Source: Wolfiporia cocos
Lineage: Eukaryota; Basidiomycota; Agaricomycetes; Polyporales; Phaeolaceae
Reading direction: 5' to 3'
DNA: 64,000 bases
Assembly: GCA_029448655.1 (NCBI GenBank)
Contig: JACCLO010000049.1
Location: 1-64,000 of the forward strand
The notes below the pieces were generated by a model that was not told the origin of the DNA, did no database searches, and saw only the letters and a list, made by a program, of their open reading frames with translations. Of this stretch, positions 53,511-64,000 are shown piece after piece; the stretch's first letter is position 1; each line of letters starts with the position of its first letter. The translations under genes and the position numbers were made by a program.

Positions 53511-54899
53511 TGTCACAAATTTTCCTATATTTTTCCCTATTTTTCCTAGACTTGTAGTCCAGTTTGTAGCATAGTTAGCGTAGCACGGATACTTGTAGAT
53601 CACGTGACCCAGTAGAACTAGATGCCGACGGAACCTTCTAGCAGGTTCCATCCCATTCCACAGATATCACATGTTAATGCTCATATGTGTGACCGCTGAC
53701 TCATTACACTTGTAGAGTCACCTGCCATCTGACTCATTCATAGTCATAGCGCATACGTTATCACTTACGGTCACATGCAACCTGACTCATACCATAGTAC
53801 CGTAGGTCCTAGTAGTATTAGGGGTCTTGTATTGCATGTGTCACAGTATTATCTAAACGCCCTATTTTTCCGCTATCCGTAGCCATTTATCCGGTATTTA
53901 TACGCATAACTACGAGTTATCCAGTACTTATCCCATACGGCTATAACCTTACGGTTATTATTGCCCTTACGGCTTCTCAACGTACGCTTATGCGCTACTA
54001 AGCTAGAATGACACAGCGCTTACACGCTAGTCATGCCCCATGACACGTCCGGCTTGCAACCGTACCACGTCATAACCTACGTCATGGACTAGACCTACGG
54101 TCTTGTCCAGACTATGATATCATCATGATGTCACCACCATCATATGTCTAGGTCCCGACCTATGTATAGACACATGGCACCATACTGGCATCATACCCTC
54201 GTCATCAGTCTAGCCCTCGGGCTTACGACCAATGGCACTAATGGCTCGGCGCTCCGCCTTAGTCATTCCCCGGGATACAGCCTATGGCAGTTACCCCTCA
54301 AGACTCGGCCTTCGGCCTTGTCGTCATACTGGTCTCAACCGCCCCCATGTGAATGTCTACAGGTAATATGATAGGTTCGCCATTACCGGCTTACCACGGT
54401 CTATTTCTAGCACAATCACACATCTATGCCTTATGCCGATACCGTACCAGTATCACATGCTAACCCTTCTATTCGTAGATGGATCTTCCTTCCGTTGATG
54501 GTTACTCAGCCACAACGCCATACTAGGTACATACTGTATAGTAGTACCAAACATGTATATAAGATAGGGACTAAGCGTCCTATACGTCTTAGTTCTATTC
54601 TTCTAGGCTATGCGCCTAAGAATCCTCTCACTTAGCTGCACTAGAATAGTCTACCTTACCTCCCTCCCCACTGGAGGATAAGTGGTGAGTCCCACAGACT
54701 GTTCTGTGTCAGCATGTATATATACTGGAACAGTCTGAGCGTTACAACTCAGTTCTGTTCTCCTCGATATTGAGCTACTGCCTAACAAGCAACCTCATCG
54801 CTCATACACTTTTACTTGCTATCTCTTCTTTGTGTGTGTATACCTCTAAGCCGCCCTCAAGAAACACTATTAGTGAGTATTAGGTTTGGGTTTGTGTCA
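53511..54899 (+). repeat. Gy2 3' LTR with nested solo LTR
   Basis: Starts TGTCACAAATTT after the polypurine tract and ends GTTTGTGTCA. Its own length is about 510 bp once the nested LTR and one duplication are removed. A matching 5' LTR is not in the window. Confidence 0.8.
53834..54716 (+). mobile_element. Solo LTR (53839-54711, 873 bp) nested in the Gy2 3' LTR
   Basis: TGTCACAGTATT..CTGTGTCA with duplication GCATG (53834-53838, 54712-54716). Confidence 0.85.
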
Positions 54900-55344
54900 C
54901 CGTGATCCGTGATCGGGATTGGGTTGCCAGCCAATAGCAGTAAAGCCTGTTGGCTATACTTAGCTATGGTGCCATAGTTGCATGAGCATGGTGTGCTCAT
55001 GATGTCATAGGCAGTGTGCCTTGATGATGTAGTGGTCTAGCTAGACTGGCTAGACTGGGTGACGTAGTGGTGACGTGTCTGTCATGGTGACATATGTCGT
55101 GACTTGCTTCTGGTGTTATCCATGTGGATTGATAGGCCGCGTGGTTGATAGAAGAGCTTGACTAATAGTCTATGACTAGCGTGTCGCATGTGTCGTATCA
55201 GCTTAATAGTGTGTAAGTACCTTGTGTAAGTGATAAGGGTTGGCAATGGGATAAGTCCCTGATAACTGATAGGTAGACGTATAAATCCTAGAATAATTGC
55301 TATAAATAGCAGAAAAATGGCCATGTCCTGTAAATACTGTGACA
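54900..55344 (-). repeat. Truncated reversed LTR related to the LARD-like LTR
   Basis: Right end AAATACTGTGACA at 55344; the preceding 150 bp follow the same order as 44975-45124 (CCC(T)GATAAC, TAGACGTATAAATCC, AATTGCTATAA). Left end not found. Confidence 0.55.
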
Positions 55345-55379
55345 TGGCACAGACTAGTCAGTCTTAATGATGCAGCAAG

Positions 55380-55815
55380 TGTCACAGATTTTGGGTCCCC
55401 TTCAGTAATCAAACCAAGGCACTAGTGGTACTGAAGTCACATGATGGTTTGGCCCTCATCAGGTAGTATAGCGGTATAACATCTAGCATAGCGTGGCACC
55501 CTAGAGGCACATGACTTGCTTACATATACAGAGGCTGTGTAGATAGTGCATGGACCCTTACGTTAGGGTAGGCCCTAAGGCCCACCTGCGCTCATCCTCA
55601 TGTATATATAGTATGTCGTCTGAGGCTTACACCTCAGACTTGTCAATCTCGTTGTTGGGGGCGTTTCCCCTCTTAGCTGGCATTCTTAGTCTTGCTGGTC
55701 TTGTGTGCCCACCTCGCCTCGCTATGGCCCCAAGGCCCCTTAGCAACTAGGTGTTGTACTCTACCTATTCGGTATTGGGGGTATATTAGATGGTAGTGAG
55801 CCTATGCCACTTTGT
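55380..55815 (+). mobile_element. Solo LTR, related to 63321-63788
   Basis: Starts TGTCACAGATTTTGGG; shares the block with CTTACACCTCAGACTTG and the CCTCGC..CAACT end region. Terminal bases altered (TTTGTGACA); no clean duplication. Confidence 0.55.
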
Positions 55816-55954
55816 GACAAGCTCCTTGTAATCCTTAGTGACCTTGTTGTCTAGCAATGCTTTACAAATCTCTCGGAGTATCGGTTCATCCAATTCTGGC
55901 ACCACATGGGAGGTATCAAGAGCCATTGCCATGAACTCTCGCTCGAAAAATTCT

Positions 55955-56190
55955 GTCACAAATCTAGGTCACGCTAGATACTAGGACGTTATGGAGCAGT
56001 AACTAGGGTATATTCCCCCTAAGGTGGTGACCTGAATACAATAGGCACCAAGCATGGGAATATGAACTGCAGATATAGCCGGACCCTTGATAACAGCCAA
56101 GCTGTTATCATAGCCCTTTTGGGGGAGTGGCTATATTGCCACTCATGAGCACATTGCATTGGGTCCATGGTGCGTCTTGTGATATCAGTC
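55955..56190 (+). repeat. Diverged solo copy of the TRIM-like terminal repeat
   Basis: TGTCACAAATCTAGG..GTCTTGTGATATCA; reverse complement of the 41439-41700 repeat, about 80 percent alike by eye. Confidence 0.65.
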
Positions 56191-56511
56191 CTGCACTTCC
56201 ATAATTGACATCCAATGTGCTGCTTGACATGCTCACCACACTTGGCATGCCAAACCAGTACTCACACCTGATTGGCTAGTGTACATCATCAGGTGATAAG
56301 TTAGTTGTAGTAATTGGCACAAGATTGACAACAGAAAGTGTGCCCAGCGTCTGCAGACAATTCTCCTTCAGTGATGGGGGTAGCAGAACAGTGTTGAACT
56401 TTGGCACCTTGAGCTTCTCCATTCCACACCTGGCCTGTGTCAACCATTGCATCTCTGGGGATTTGCATACTCAGCCTCACTCTCATTCTCATACACATTC
56501 AATGAGGGCTT

Positions 56512-57484
56512 GTGTGTGTCACAGATTCTGAAAAGAGGTACCCCCCCCCTGTCTCAAACCCACGTTCTTGGGTAGTACCCCATCATGTGTCTTTGTATGG
56601 ACTTAGCAGTGTAGCGTAATGGTACAGGTCGCCCCACCCATAGATGGTCACATGGTCAGTAGCTTAGATACTACAGCACATGACTTAGGTAGCACTCAGC
56701 AATACGCACAGACCCTGCCTTTAGGGTGGGTCTCTAGTATACAGTGACAGTGTTCCTCATGTACTTAAGCTGTGACACTCTGGGGCTTACTCCCCAGAGT
56801 GTCACAGATATATTACTGTTGAATTCACCCTCACTATAGCTTTATGAGCACTGCTGTACATGCATGTGCCCCTCTACACTATGGTATTCCTCTCCCCTTC
56901 GTCCTGTAGTTACTGTAACAACCCTGCACCACTCGTCGATCAGCGCCCTTAGGGTAGGCGCACGTGCCTCTACCCATAACATGGTCACACTTTCATTACA
57001 TACTCATGACTAGTTACTGTTATGCCTGACCTCATAGTTACTGCGCACAGATCAGCACTTCAGGGTAGACACACTAGCGTACACGCAGATGTATATAAAG
57101 TATGACAAATGAGGCCTTATGCCTCATTCTTAGGATTTTCGGCAATTGGGCCTAACCAGCCCCTTTCATTCTCTATGGCTATGGGCCACTCTGCTGTGCT
57201 GCTCATCTGACTTGACTGGACAAATGCCACAACCCCTAGCTGTCATCCCTCTAACTGAGCACCCAGAGTCAACGACAATACTAGGACACGCCAGCAGGCA
57301 TATACGAGATCCCCAGCAGGGCCAGTCCCACAGACACAGGGTATGTCTGTGTCACAGAGCTGTTATTCTCGATGATGAGGCTTGTCCTCTCTTTACTCCA
57401 AGTCTTATGCATGCTAGTCCAAGGGTTCTGCTCTATGTGACAACTCTAGATGACGGTACACCCTTGGCATTTTGTGTCAGTGTG
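56512..57484 (+). mobile_element. Solo LTR (56517-57479) with a second LTR nested in it
   Basis: TGTCACAGATTC..TTTGTGTCA with duplication GTGTG (56512-56516, 57480-57484). Own length about 403 bp without the nested copy. The GTGTG left flank is low-complexity, so this pairing is less certain than the others. Confidence 0.65.
56795..57359 (+). mobile_element. Nested solo LTR (56800-57354, 555 bp)
   Basis: TGTCACAGATAT..CTGTGTCA with duplication CAGAG (56795-56799, 57355-57359). Confidence 0.8.
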
Positions 57485-57889
57485 AGCTCACACATGAGAG
57501 GGTCTGGCTCATAACTTGAGGTTAATGTCCCAGCGAGTTTGCATGGCATTTATAAACTCTGCTGTGGCTGGTGCACTGATGCTGTGGATGGGTGCTTAGT
57601 GCACACCACACCATGCACAAGTTAACTACTAGAGGGGCAATGCAGGTATGCGCACAAGCTTTAGTCTTATTACTAGCATATATACTTGTAACCAATTGTA
57701 TTTATGGATTGTGTTTGGCAGCAACCTCGCACATTAGTCACTGGCATAGTGTGGTGGCTAACATGAGCTTCTATGTCCTCTACCCACTCTATTGTGGAGC
57801 ACACAACTTGGAGTGCACATCAGATGAAACATGGCTCTGCAATTGTCCTCTTGTCACCAGAAACTCCACCCCTAGGATATACGCTAATG

Positions 57890-58452
57890 CTAGGCTAGCG
57901 CTAGGGAGATGCACATGCATAGGTAGATAAGCATTCACTTATCTTATCTCAATATGGTCACATGTCATCACTGAGTAGTTACAGCATTACCTAGTCATGT
58001 GAGACACAGTCACAGTATGCACAGGCCACGCCATTAGGTCAGGCCTTGTAGCTACAGTACGTAGCATCTCCATGTATATAAGTAGGTAGAATCTGAGGAT
58101 TACTCCTCAGTTCTACTCTTCTCGGCCTAGGGGGCATGTCCCCTGGGAACCTCTCAACCCTCTGCTGCATGTGCGTGTGAGCCAGCGGACTGCTCTGCAA
58201 CAAGCCTGCTGCATCCTACTTGGACATGGGGGTCTCTATTTATTGCATCTCCTAGTTTTGTCTTTAGCCTGCTAGTCTGGGGGCATACCGGTACACTCAT
58301 GGGTCAGTACCTCGGGCTTCATGGCAGGTCGTCTCAATAGACAAGCCATCCTGTTCTCCCCTACAAGGATGGGTAGCCTTTAGGCCTAGGTTAGAAGGTA
58401 TAGAGGCATCCCCACTAGCATGGGTAGCATGGTCACAAGTATGTTCCCGTGT
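57890..58452 (+). repeat. LTR fragment related to 39681-40299
   Basis: Same order of blocks and the same end (GGTAGCATGGT..CCCGTGTCA) as 39681-40299. The 5' end is not clear; 57485-57890 upstream holds no gene I recognise. Confidence 0.5.
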
Positions 58453-60540
58453 CACCTCTGCTGCTCAATAATCTCGGCTGCCTGGTGCAACTTGTGTATA
58501 GCATATTCTATGTCTGTTTGGTCTTGATTGTCAGGCTAGGATGTGAAGGTGAGTATATCTCTATTTTACTTGTTATATACATACTGCAAACCCACTGCCG
58601 CTGCCAGCTCATGTGCGCAGCAATCCATCACGACCAGTTGGTGGGCCCTTTTGAGGCGAGGAGAGTATCTGAAATGTGATAACAAACTGGTGAGTCTCTC
58701 ACTTTTGGCTCAATGATCTGCTGAAGTACTGGCAATGACACTACAGGGGCCTCTTGGTGTCGGAATCTTGAAGCATGATTGGATCGTCCCAGCTGCCAGA
58801 TGGTGTCAGCACCAGAACATGGGGCATTCACTCCATCCATGCATGATCTCTGGTAGACTCCGGTGGAGGTGCGACTATGCCATTCACCATGACGGTGTAG
58901 AATGGCTGAACATGGAGCCACTGCACTGTGACCCACCACGATGATGGTATAGGTGTGGAAACTTCTTGCACAAGGTGCTTGTAGAGAAGGTACACATGAT
59001 ATTTCTGAGCTCCACAGTTGCATGTCCACGTCATAATGTCTGTATTGTAGATGCTGTTAATTGGAGTCTGAGCAAGATGTTCCCGTGACCTTCTGAAGGC
59101 TTCTTGCATATGGGTAAGTGATCATGAATGCCCTTCACAATGCTTTGTAATGATCTGTGCAAGGGTCAGTTGATATGGCGGGAGCACTTTTGTGATGATT
59201 GCATGCATGGTGAGATCAATGGGCAGGTGATTATAGCAGTGCAGAACTAGCTGCTTGAGATTCTGCCAGAGCACCTCAACCATCATTGTTATACACTTGC
59301 ATGGTATGCTTGATGTGTACACCACATGCACCCAGAGACACCAGCAATCATGCGAGTACCAGGAGCTCCAGAGGTAAGCTCATACCTCATGAAGATTATT
59401 GAGTTTATAGTGTTGATACATCTCATCAATAGCATCTTGTCGAATGTCCTTGGATGTTCAGCTCTGCCCATGCCATTTAGGGAGAAAATGGTGCTGTGAT
59501 GCATGCTTTGTGAAAAGCTAGAGGATAGGCAGTCGGTGTGGTGTCAGGCAAAAGACATAGCCAGGCTTTGCTTGCTTCATTGTGCTGATTGCTCTGTCAT
59601 CACAAGGTGAGCTTTCTTGGAGCTCTTCAAGTGCTTCTGCAAACTCCTCAACCTGATGCTGCAGATCATCTAGGTCTCAATCCCACTCAGCATCATTCCA
59701 ATTGTCATGTTTATGACCTATCCAGCCCATTTCTTCATCACTTTCATCTGCATGTAGATCAGGTGGGAGTATGCCCTGGCCACTCAGGTGTTCAATGTCA
59801 AAGTCTTTGGCATCTTCGGTTTCACTCTTCACAGCAGGATGGCCTGCCGGGATGGGCTTGAGTCTAAGTGGGGGCAGTGACAGGTGATGACAGATGGATA
59901 CCCATCAATGAGAAGCCGGATGCGATGGAGAGGCTTCACAGGAGGGGCAGGTAGCTAGTACATATAATATGAATTAATGAGAATAAAGTCCCATTCCACA
60001 ATGTTGGAAATAAACAAACGACTGAGCCTGTCTGTTGCAGGTATGGTATGAAGTTAGCTTTGATGTAAGAGAACTCATGGCAAGCTTCATTGACATCATA
60101 GAATGCAGGTGTCTCCTTGTTCTTTGCTAAGCACTGTTTCACTGCATGGAGTGCATGCCAGAAACATAGCTGATGTTTTGCCTGTGGCCATGTGTTCCTC
60201 ATTGCATTGATTTCTGACCAATCCTTGTCTGATAATGTATATTCTGGGTTGACACCAAGGTCCTTCAGCTCACCAAGAAATCTCTCAAGCACAACTTGCT
60301 TGACACCCTTATCGGCTTCCTTGTTTGTCGATATCAGTAAGAACACAAGTGGAATACCCAACCCATGTGCATCTGCAACTGCACCAAACAGTCCAAAATT
60401 GGTCCTGTTTGTGTTCCCTAGACAGATTCAATCTCAGTAATTTACTTACGTAGCAAGCTTGCATAGCACACACACATGTTGAATCCATTGCAAGCTCCTG
60501 TGTATTGGAGGCCCACTCCTCAATAAAATCTGTGACTTAG
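58453..60540 (-). pseudogene. MULE-type transposase relic with SWIM finger
   Basis: Minus-strand pieces follow the MULE order: ELAMDST (60500, first catalytic Asp region), then FGLFGAVADAHGLGIPLVFL, TLSDKDWSEINAMRN (second Asp), HQLCFWHALHAVKQCL (the C/H motif), further down LWQNLKQLVLHCYNHL and MHAIITKVLPPYQ, then the SWIM zinc finger TWTCNCGAQKYHVYLLYKHL, where the third Cys is Tyr (58981-58983), and a last exon QTDIEYAIHKLHQAAEIIEQ abutting an LTR at 58452. MULE transposases move Mutator-like DNA elements. Frames change several times and the finger is mutated, so this is a relic. I did not find terminal inverted repeats or 9-bp duplications. Confidence 0.6.
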
Positions 60541-60586
60541 AAGGCAACTGCCTGAGTGCTGGGCTCAGCTTGCACATCTAGCAGAG

Positions 60587-61519
60587 TGACACAGACTCAC
60601 CAGTCTGTGGGACCGGCCCACAGGCCGGGGACAATCCCCCAAAGCCAGTGCATCAGTGCACATCCTAAGCCAATGGGTATGCAGGCAAGGCCCTTGGCTA
60701 AGGTACCACCCAGACGGGCAAGGTGAGGAGGGAGAGACCCAGGCAGACTGGCACACACACAGATGAGGTGGTGAGAGAGGGGCTACAGCCCAGACATCAA
60801 GAATCTTAGAGATGGGGAGTAAGCCCCATCTTGTCACGGTTTTATACCACAAGATATTGACCCTACATCCCTCGCTTTAGGTCTCTTGGGGTTCCACTGA
60901 GCGCACGGTCTCCTCATACCTCTAGTTACCTCCACGTCAACCATCTCACATAGTACATCACGTTACCTGGTAGATAGTGCCTATGATGGGCACACATTCC
61001 GTCACCCGCATTATAACATCACAGTATGTACATCATATGGTCATGGTAGCACATGATCCCTTAGTTATGGCACACAGGCCATTACATTAAGGTAGTCATA
61101 GCATACTGATCCATGTACATAAATACACCGGGATGAGGTCTTACAACCTCATCCTTTAGATTCTCGATGTTGGGCTATGCCCCTTTCTTCATACTGTCTG
61201 AGGGTGCACACCAGTCTTACTGCTGAGTTATTCACTTGCTCATCTGGGATGCACCATTGGCAACACATGTCGCCACCTCAGCAATGAGGTCACCCTGGTC
61301 ACCACTGCATTCCTCTGATGGTACCCTTGTGGATGTGTTGGATTCCCCGGCAGGGCTGGTCCCACAGACCTATGTAAGTCTGTGTCACATCTCTCTACCC
61401 TTTAAGTATGTACATGGGAGCGCAACATGTCTACCCTTAAGTGCTGGCCTGTGTGCAGCACCATCCTAACGGCTGAGGTAAGAGAGTATGTAAGCGAGCA
61501 TGTAACTACTGTAGTGACA
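60587..61519 (-). mobile_element. Reversed solo LTR interrupted by another LTR
   Basis: Starts TGACACAGACTC; flanks CAGAG (left) and GGGAG (right) agree only in 3 of 5, so the right end (GTGACA at 61519) is tentative. The body continues across the nested LTR 60832-61387. Confidence 0.5.
60827..61392 (+). mobile_element. Solo LTR (60832-61387, 556 bp)
   Basis: TGTCACGG..CTGTGTCA with duplication CATCT (60827-60831, 61388-61392). Confidence 0.85.
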
Positions 61520-61969
61520 GGGAGTGACCATAATGTGAGTGATGCATGGGTGCGCACTACCCCGGAGTGCCTATCTACGGGGTCAGGTGGTCATTGCCAG
61601 AGCGCCATTACTGGCATCTCTATCCCTATGCCACATGACTCAGCACCATTACTGGTGCCTTGTCATCTATGCTTACCCCTATGCTTACGTTTACGTGCAT
61701 GGACTCTGGGGCTTTTGGGCAAGCTCTTAGGTACTGGTGCACCCACATGTACTTATGCACTGGCATGAGGACTTACATCCTCATGTCTAGCATTCTTGAC
61801 ATTAGGGTAATGACACCCTCTTTCATGCTGTCTACTGGGCTGCCACTCTGCTCTTAGTTCACGACATGCTAGTCTGGGGATGTCAGACCTTGCCAACCCG
61901 CCATACTGCCAACAAGACTGCTCGTTGCCCTGCCTTCCCTTGACGCCATGGGGCCTGGGACCTGTCATG
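61520..61969 (+). repeat. Upstream part of an LTR interrupted at 61975
   Basis: Blocks AGTCTGGGG and TGTACTTA..GAGGACTTACATCCTCA resemble other LTRs of the family; it resumes at 62512 and ends CTGTATCA at 62569. Start not recognised. Confidence 0.45.
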
Positions 61970-62516
61970 GTCTATGTCACAGAATGCCCAGAGGGGCATT
62001 CCTAGGACAATTCACTCCTCGCTATCACAGTATGGGCACTGCTATGTGCACGCGTGCCCCTCTCTGCTTAGTTACTTCACATCATCCCTTGATGCCAGTA
62101 GAATCACCTGACCCAGTAGATTAGTGCTAGTCAGGCAGCACACGTATCAGGTACTCACGTTCATGGTCACCACTGTAGTCACATGTAGCATTACAGTCAC
62201 CCTTAGTTACGGCGCACAGGCCTGTACTTTAGGGCATCCCTACATATGCTCCTGTCATGTACTTAAGTAGATGACAGATGGGGCTTATCCCCATCTTTTG
62301 GATTTTCAGCAATGGGCTTAGGCCCCTCTCTTGCATCTTGCTGTGGGTCTGCACCAGTCATACTACTGAGTTCTCTACTCGCTCATCTGGGGGCTTGCCT
62401 TCGTAGGCATAAGGTGACTCTGTTTAACCCTGCATAACTTGGGTGGCACCTCGATAGGTGTGTAGGGTTCCCAGCAGGGCCAGTCCCACAGACATTTGTG
62501 AGTCTGTGTCAGTCTA
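61970..62516 (+). mobile_element. Solo LTR (61975-62511, 537 bp) nested in another LTR
   Basis: TGTCACAGAATG..CTGTGTCA with duplication GTCTA (61970-61974, 62512-62516). Confidence 0.85.
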
Positions 62517-62566
62517 TTGGAGATATTCCCTGGCTATGGGCCAGTCCCACAGATGGTACATCTGTA

Positions 62567-62770
62567 TCAGCATGCATGCTCCTGATCATCAAGTTGAAGA
62601 TCATCATCTCCAATGTTGATCTGGGCCTTGAGCTCAAATGGCCCTACAATCTTACCCATCACTGTCTCCATAAACTCCTTCAACAACATAACATCAGTCT
62701 CAGCTTCATCATCTTCCTCATCATTGAGAGCCTTCCACTTTGTGTGTCTTTGTTCATTTTCCTTGTACAT
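62567..62770 (-). pseudogene. Short acidic coding-like relic
   Basis: Reads KWKALNDEEDDEAETDVMLL, KEFMETVMGKIVGPFELKAQ on the minus strand, cut by an LTR end at 62569. Unknown family; codon-like pattern suggests a transposon protein. Confidence 0.3.
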
Positions 62771-63315
62771 GCACTCTCAGCTTTTTTGCATGGCCTTCTA
62801 GGCAGGTCTTAGACATCATGGGTAATGTATGCAGGCATGCAGGATGGAAGGAGGTCACTGGCTAATGTTGCCACAAGTCTTGCCTGCTTACAATTTCCTG
62901 CTGATTCATCACTTATAATTTTTATCTAAATGTGAGAAAATACTCTGAGCGTGAGAACAATTATCGCTCTATTACTTTCAGTTAAAGGTCGGCATGGTGC
63001 ATGCTAAGCGCCCATCTGCAGTGTCGGTGCACCAGCCACAGTGGAATATGAAAAGGTCATGCAAACTTGCTGGGACATTAACCTCAAGTCTGGCTCATAT
63101 TGGATGTCAAGGTGCACTTGTGGGTGTGGCCCTTACCCTTGCTGCCCAATGGGACCAAGAATGGCTGTGGTGTGGGGGCGGAGACGGCAGAGAAGGTCAA
63201 GGAGATGTCTCAGACACTATCCTGTGCAGTGCCCAGGCACACTTAATCTTGTTTCCAGTGCTGGGTGGAGGTGGGGGCAGAGGTGAGGTCGGACACAAGG
63301 CAGTGCACTCAGTCT
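62771..63315. other. Unassigned stretch
   Basis: A 113-codon plus-strand frame (62994-63335) has no recognisable motif. Nothing else seen. Confidence 0.3.
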
Positions 63316-63793
63316 CACAGTGTCACAAATTTTGAGGCTAGGCACCTGGCTGGGCATTTACTCAGGATTTGCCCTCTGCGTGGGTCGAACGCATTGACTG
63401 ATGCACAGGAAGTCACGTGACATGGAGATTAGATAAGGAGTCGTTGATTAGGGATTGCGGACCGTCCTCCCCGCCGGGCCGCTCACATGATGTAGTTGTA
63501 GATGACACCTTATGGCATGACGATCGCGACGTCGTGCATGGCCCCCTTTAGGGTGGGCCGCGACTCAGTAGTTACGCCATCTCTACATGTATATATACTA
63601 CGTCATCTGAGGGTTACACCTCAGACTTGTTCTTCTCGATGTATGGGTGATAGCCCTCCTCTCTTGATCACTACAGCATGCTGCCTGACTCCGCCTCGCC
63701 TTGTCTCAACAACTCGGCGTTGTACCCTGGGTCTTAGTACTTATAGGGGTAGGACAGGGATAGAGGTATGCCAGTCAAGTTTGTGTCACACAG
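63316..63793 (+). mobile_element. Solo LTR (63321-63788, 468 bp)
   Basis: TGTCACAAATTTTG..TTTGTGTCA with duplication CACAG (63316-63320, 63789-63793). It contains a possible TATA element (TATATATA at 63590) before the CTCAGACTTG block. Confidence 0.85.
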
Positions 63794-64000
63794 CATTTCA
63801 GTACAATGTACAATACAATCATACAAATGATAGCATCACTTCATGAGGATTGTTTTAGCTGAGCTATATGCAGGTGCAATATGATGCAGGCAAGCACCTG
63901 GGCATGATAAATTCACTGTGGCAATCCAGTGTTGGAACATCCAGGCAAGTGCGTATCCGATTGCCGGCTGGGTATACCATGCAGTGACACTAGCATACTT

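Larger units (their letters stand above)
41701..54899 (+). mobile_element. Gy2: 5'-truncated chromodomain Gypsy element with dUTPase, multiply interrupted
   Basis: Contains a gag tail, protease, reverse transcriptase, RNase H, integrase, chromodomain, dUTPase, polypurine tract (53498-53510) and 3' LTR (53511-54899). The 5' LTR and most of gag are missing at the junction with the TRIM-like element. Three insertions interrupt it: a 6-kb LTR element (44030-50083), a solo LTR (50172-51062), and a solo LTR within the 3' LTR (53839-54711); each has a 5-bp duplication, and removal restores the reading frame. Confidence 0.9.

Overview
The window reads as nuclear DNA of a basidiomycete, most likely an Agaricomycete. 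Genes are split by many 45-60 nt GT..AG introns. Recognisable products have fungal/metazoan-type relatives (MSH4, RPP40, lunapark, AlkB-like, NRPS-like adenylating enzyme), there is a Crinkler-type nuclease/kinase gene, and the retrotransposons are chromodomain Gypsy elements carrying dUTPase domains. I cannot name the species.

Left part (1-25.2 kb), gene-bearing: a broken HpcH/HpaI aldolase (110-669, -), an NRPS-like adenylation protein (2163-3939, -), a lunapark zinc-ribbon fragment (6382-6750, -), a small AT-rich two-exon gene (7127-7746, +), an AlkB-like dioxygenase relic (7990-9500, -), MSH4 (10351-14098, -), an RPP40-like relic (14438-15331, +), an unrecognised gene (15335-16477, +), a long gene with the domain order of SYCP2/Red1 meiotic axis proteins (16848-21231, +), and a Crinkler-type PD-(D/E)XK plus kinase gene split by a solo LTR (22483-25149, +). 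MSH4 and the axis-like gene are the best preserved and would both act in meiotic crossover formation. Most of the others carry frameshifts or C-to-T/G-to-A type stop codons.

Right part (25.2-64 kb), a nest of mobile elements: full-length Gypsy element Gy1 (26409-34860, reverse, 5-bp duplication CTCCC) with dUTPase between protease and reverse transcriptase; a 0.6-kb hAT-type MITE (34909-36657, 8-bp duplication) holding a solo LTR; a second MITE copy (38797-39422); a miniature LTR element (40769-41700); 5'-truncated Gypsy element Gy2 (41701-54899, forward) with dUTPase downstream of the chromodomain. Gy2 is split by a 6-kb non-coding LTR element (44030-50083) and two solo LTRs. After that come stacked solo LTRs and a MULE transposase relic (58453-60540, -). 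Target-site duplications allow the insertion order to be read almost completely. When the insertions are removed, an interrupted minus-strand ORF reappears across 25.6-37.05 kb.

Caution: several lesions are single-base indels, so some frameshifts may be assembly errors. The transition-type nonsense changes are less easily explained that way.
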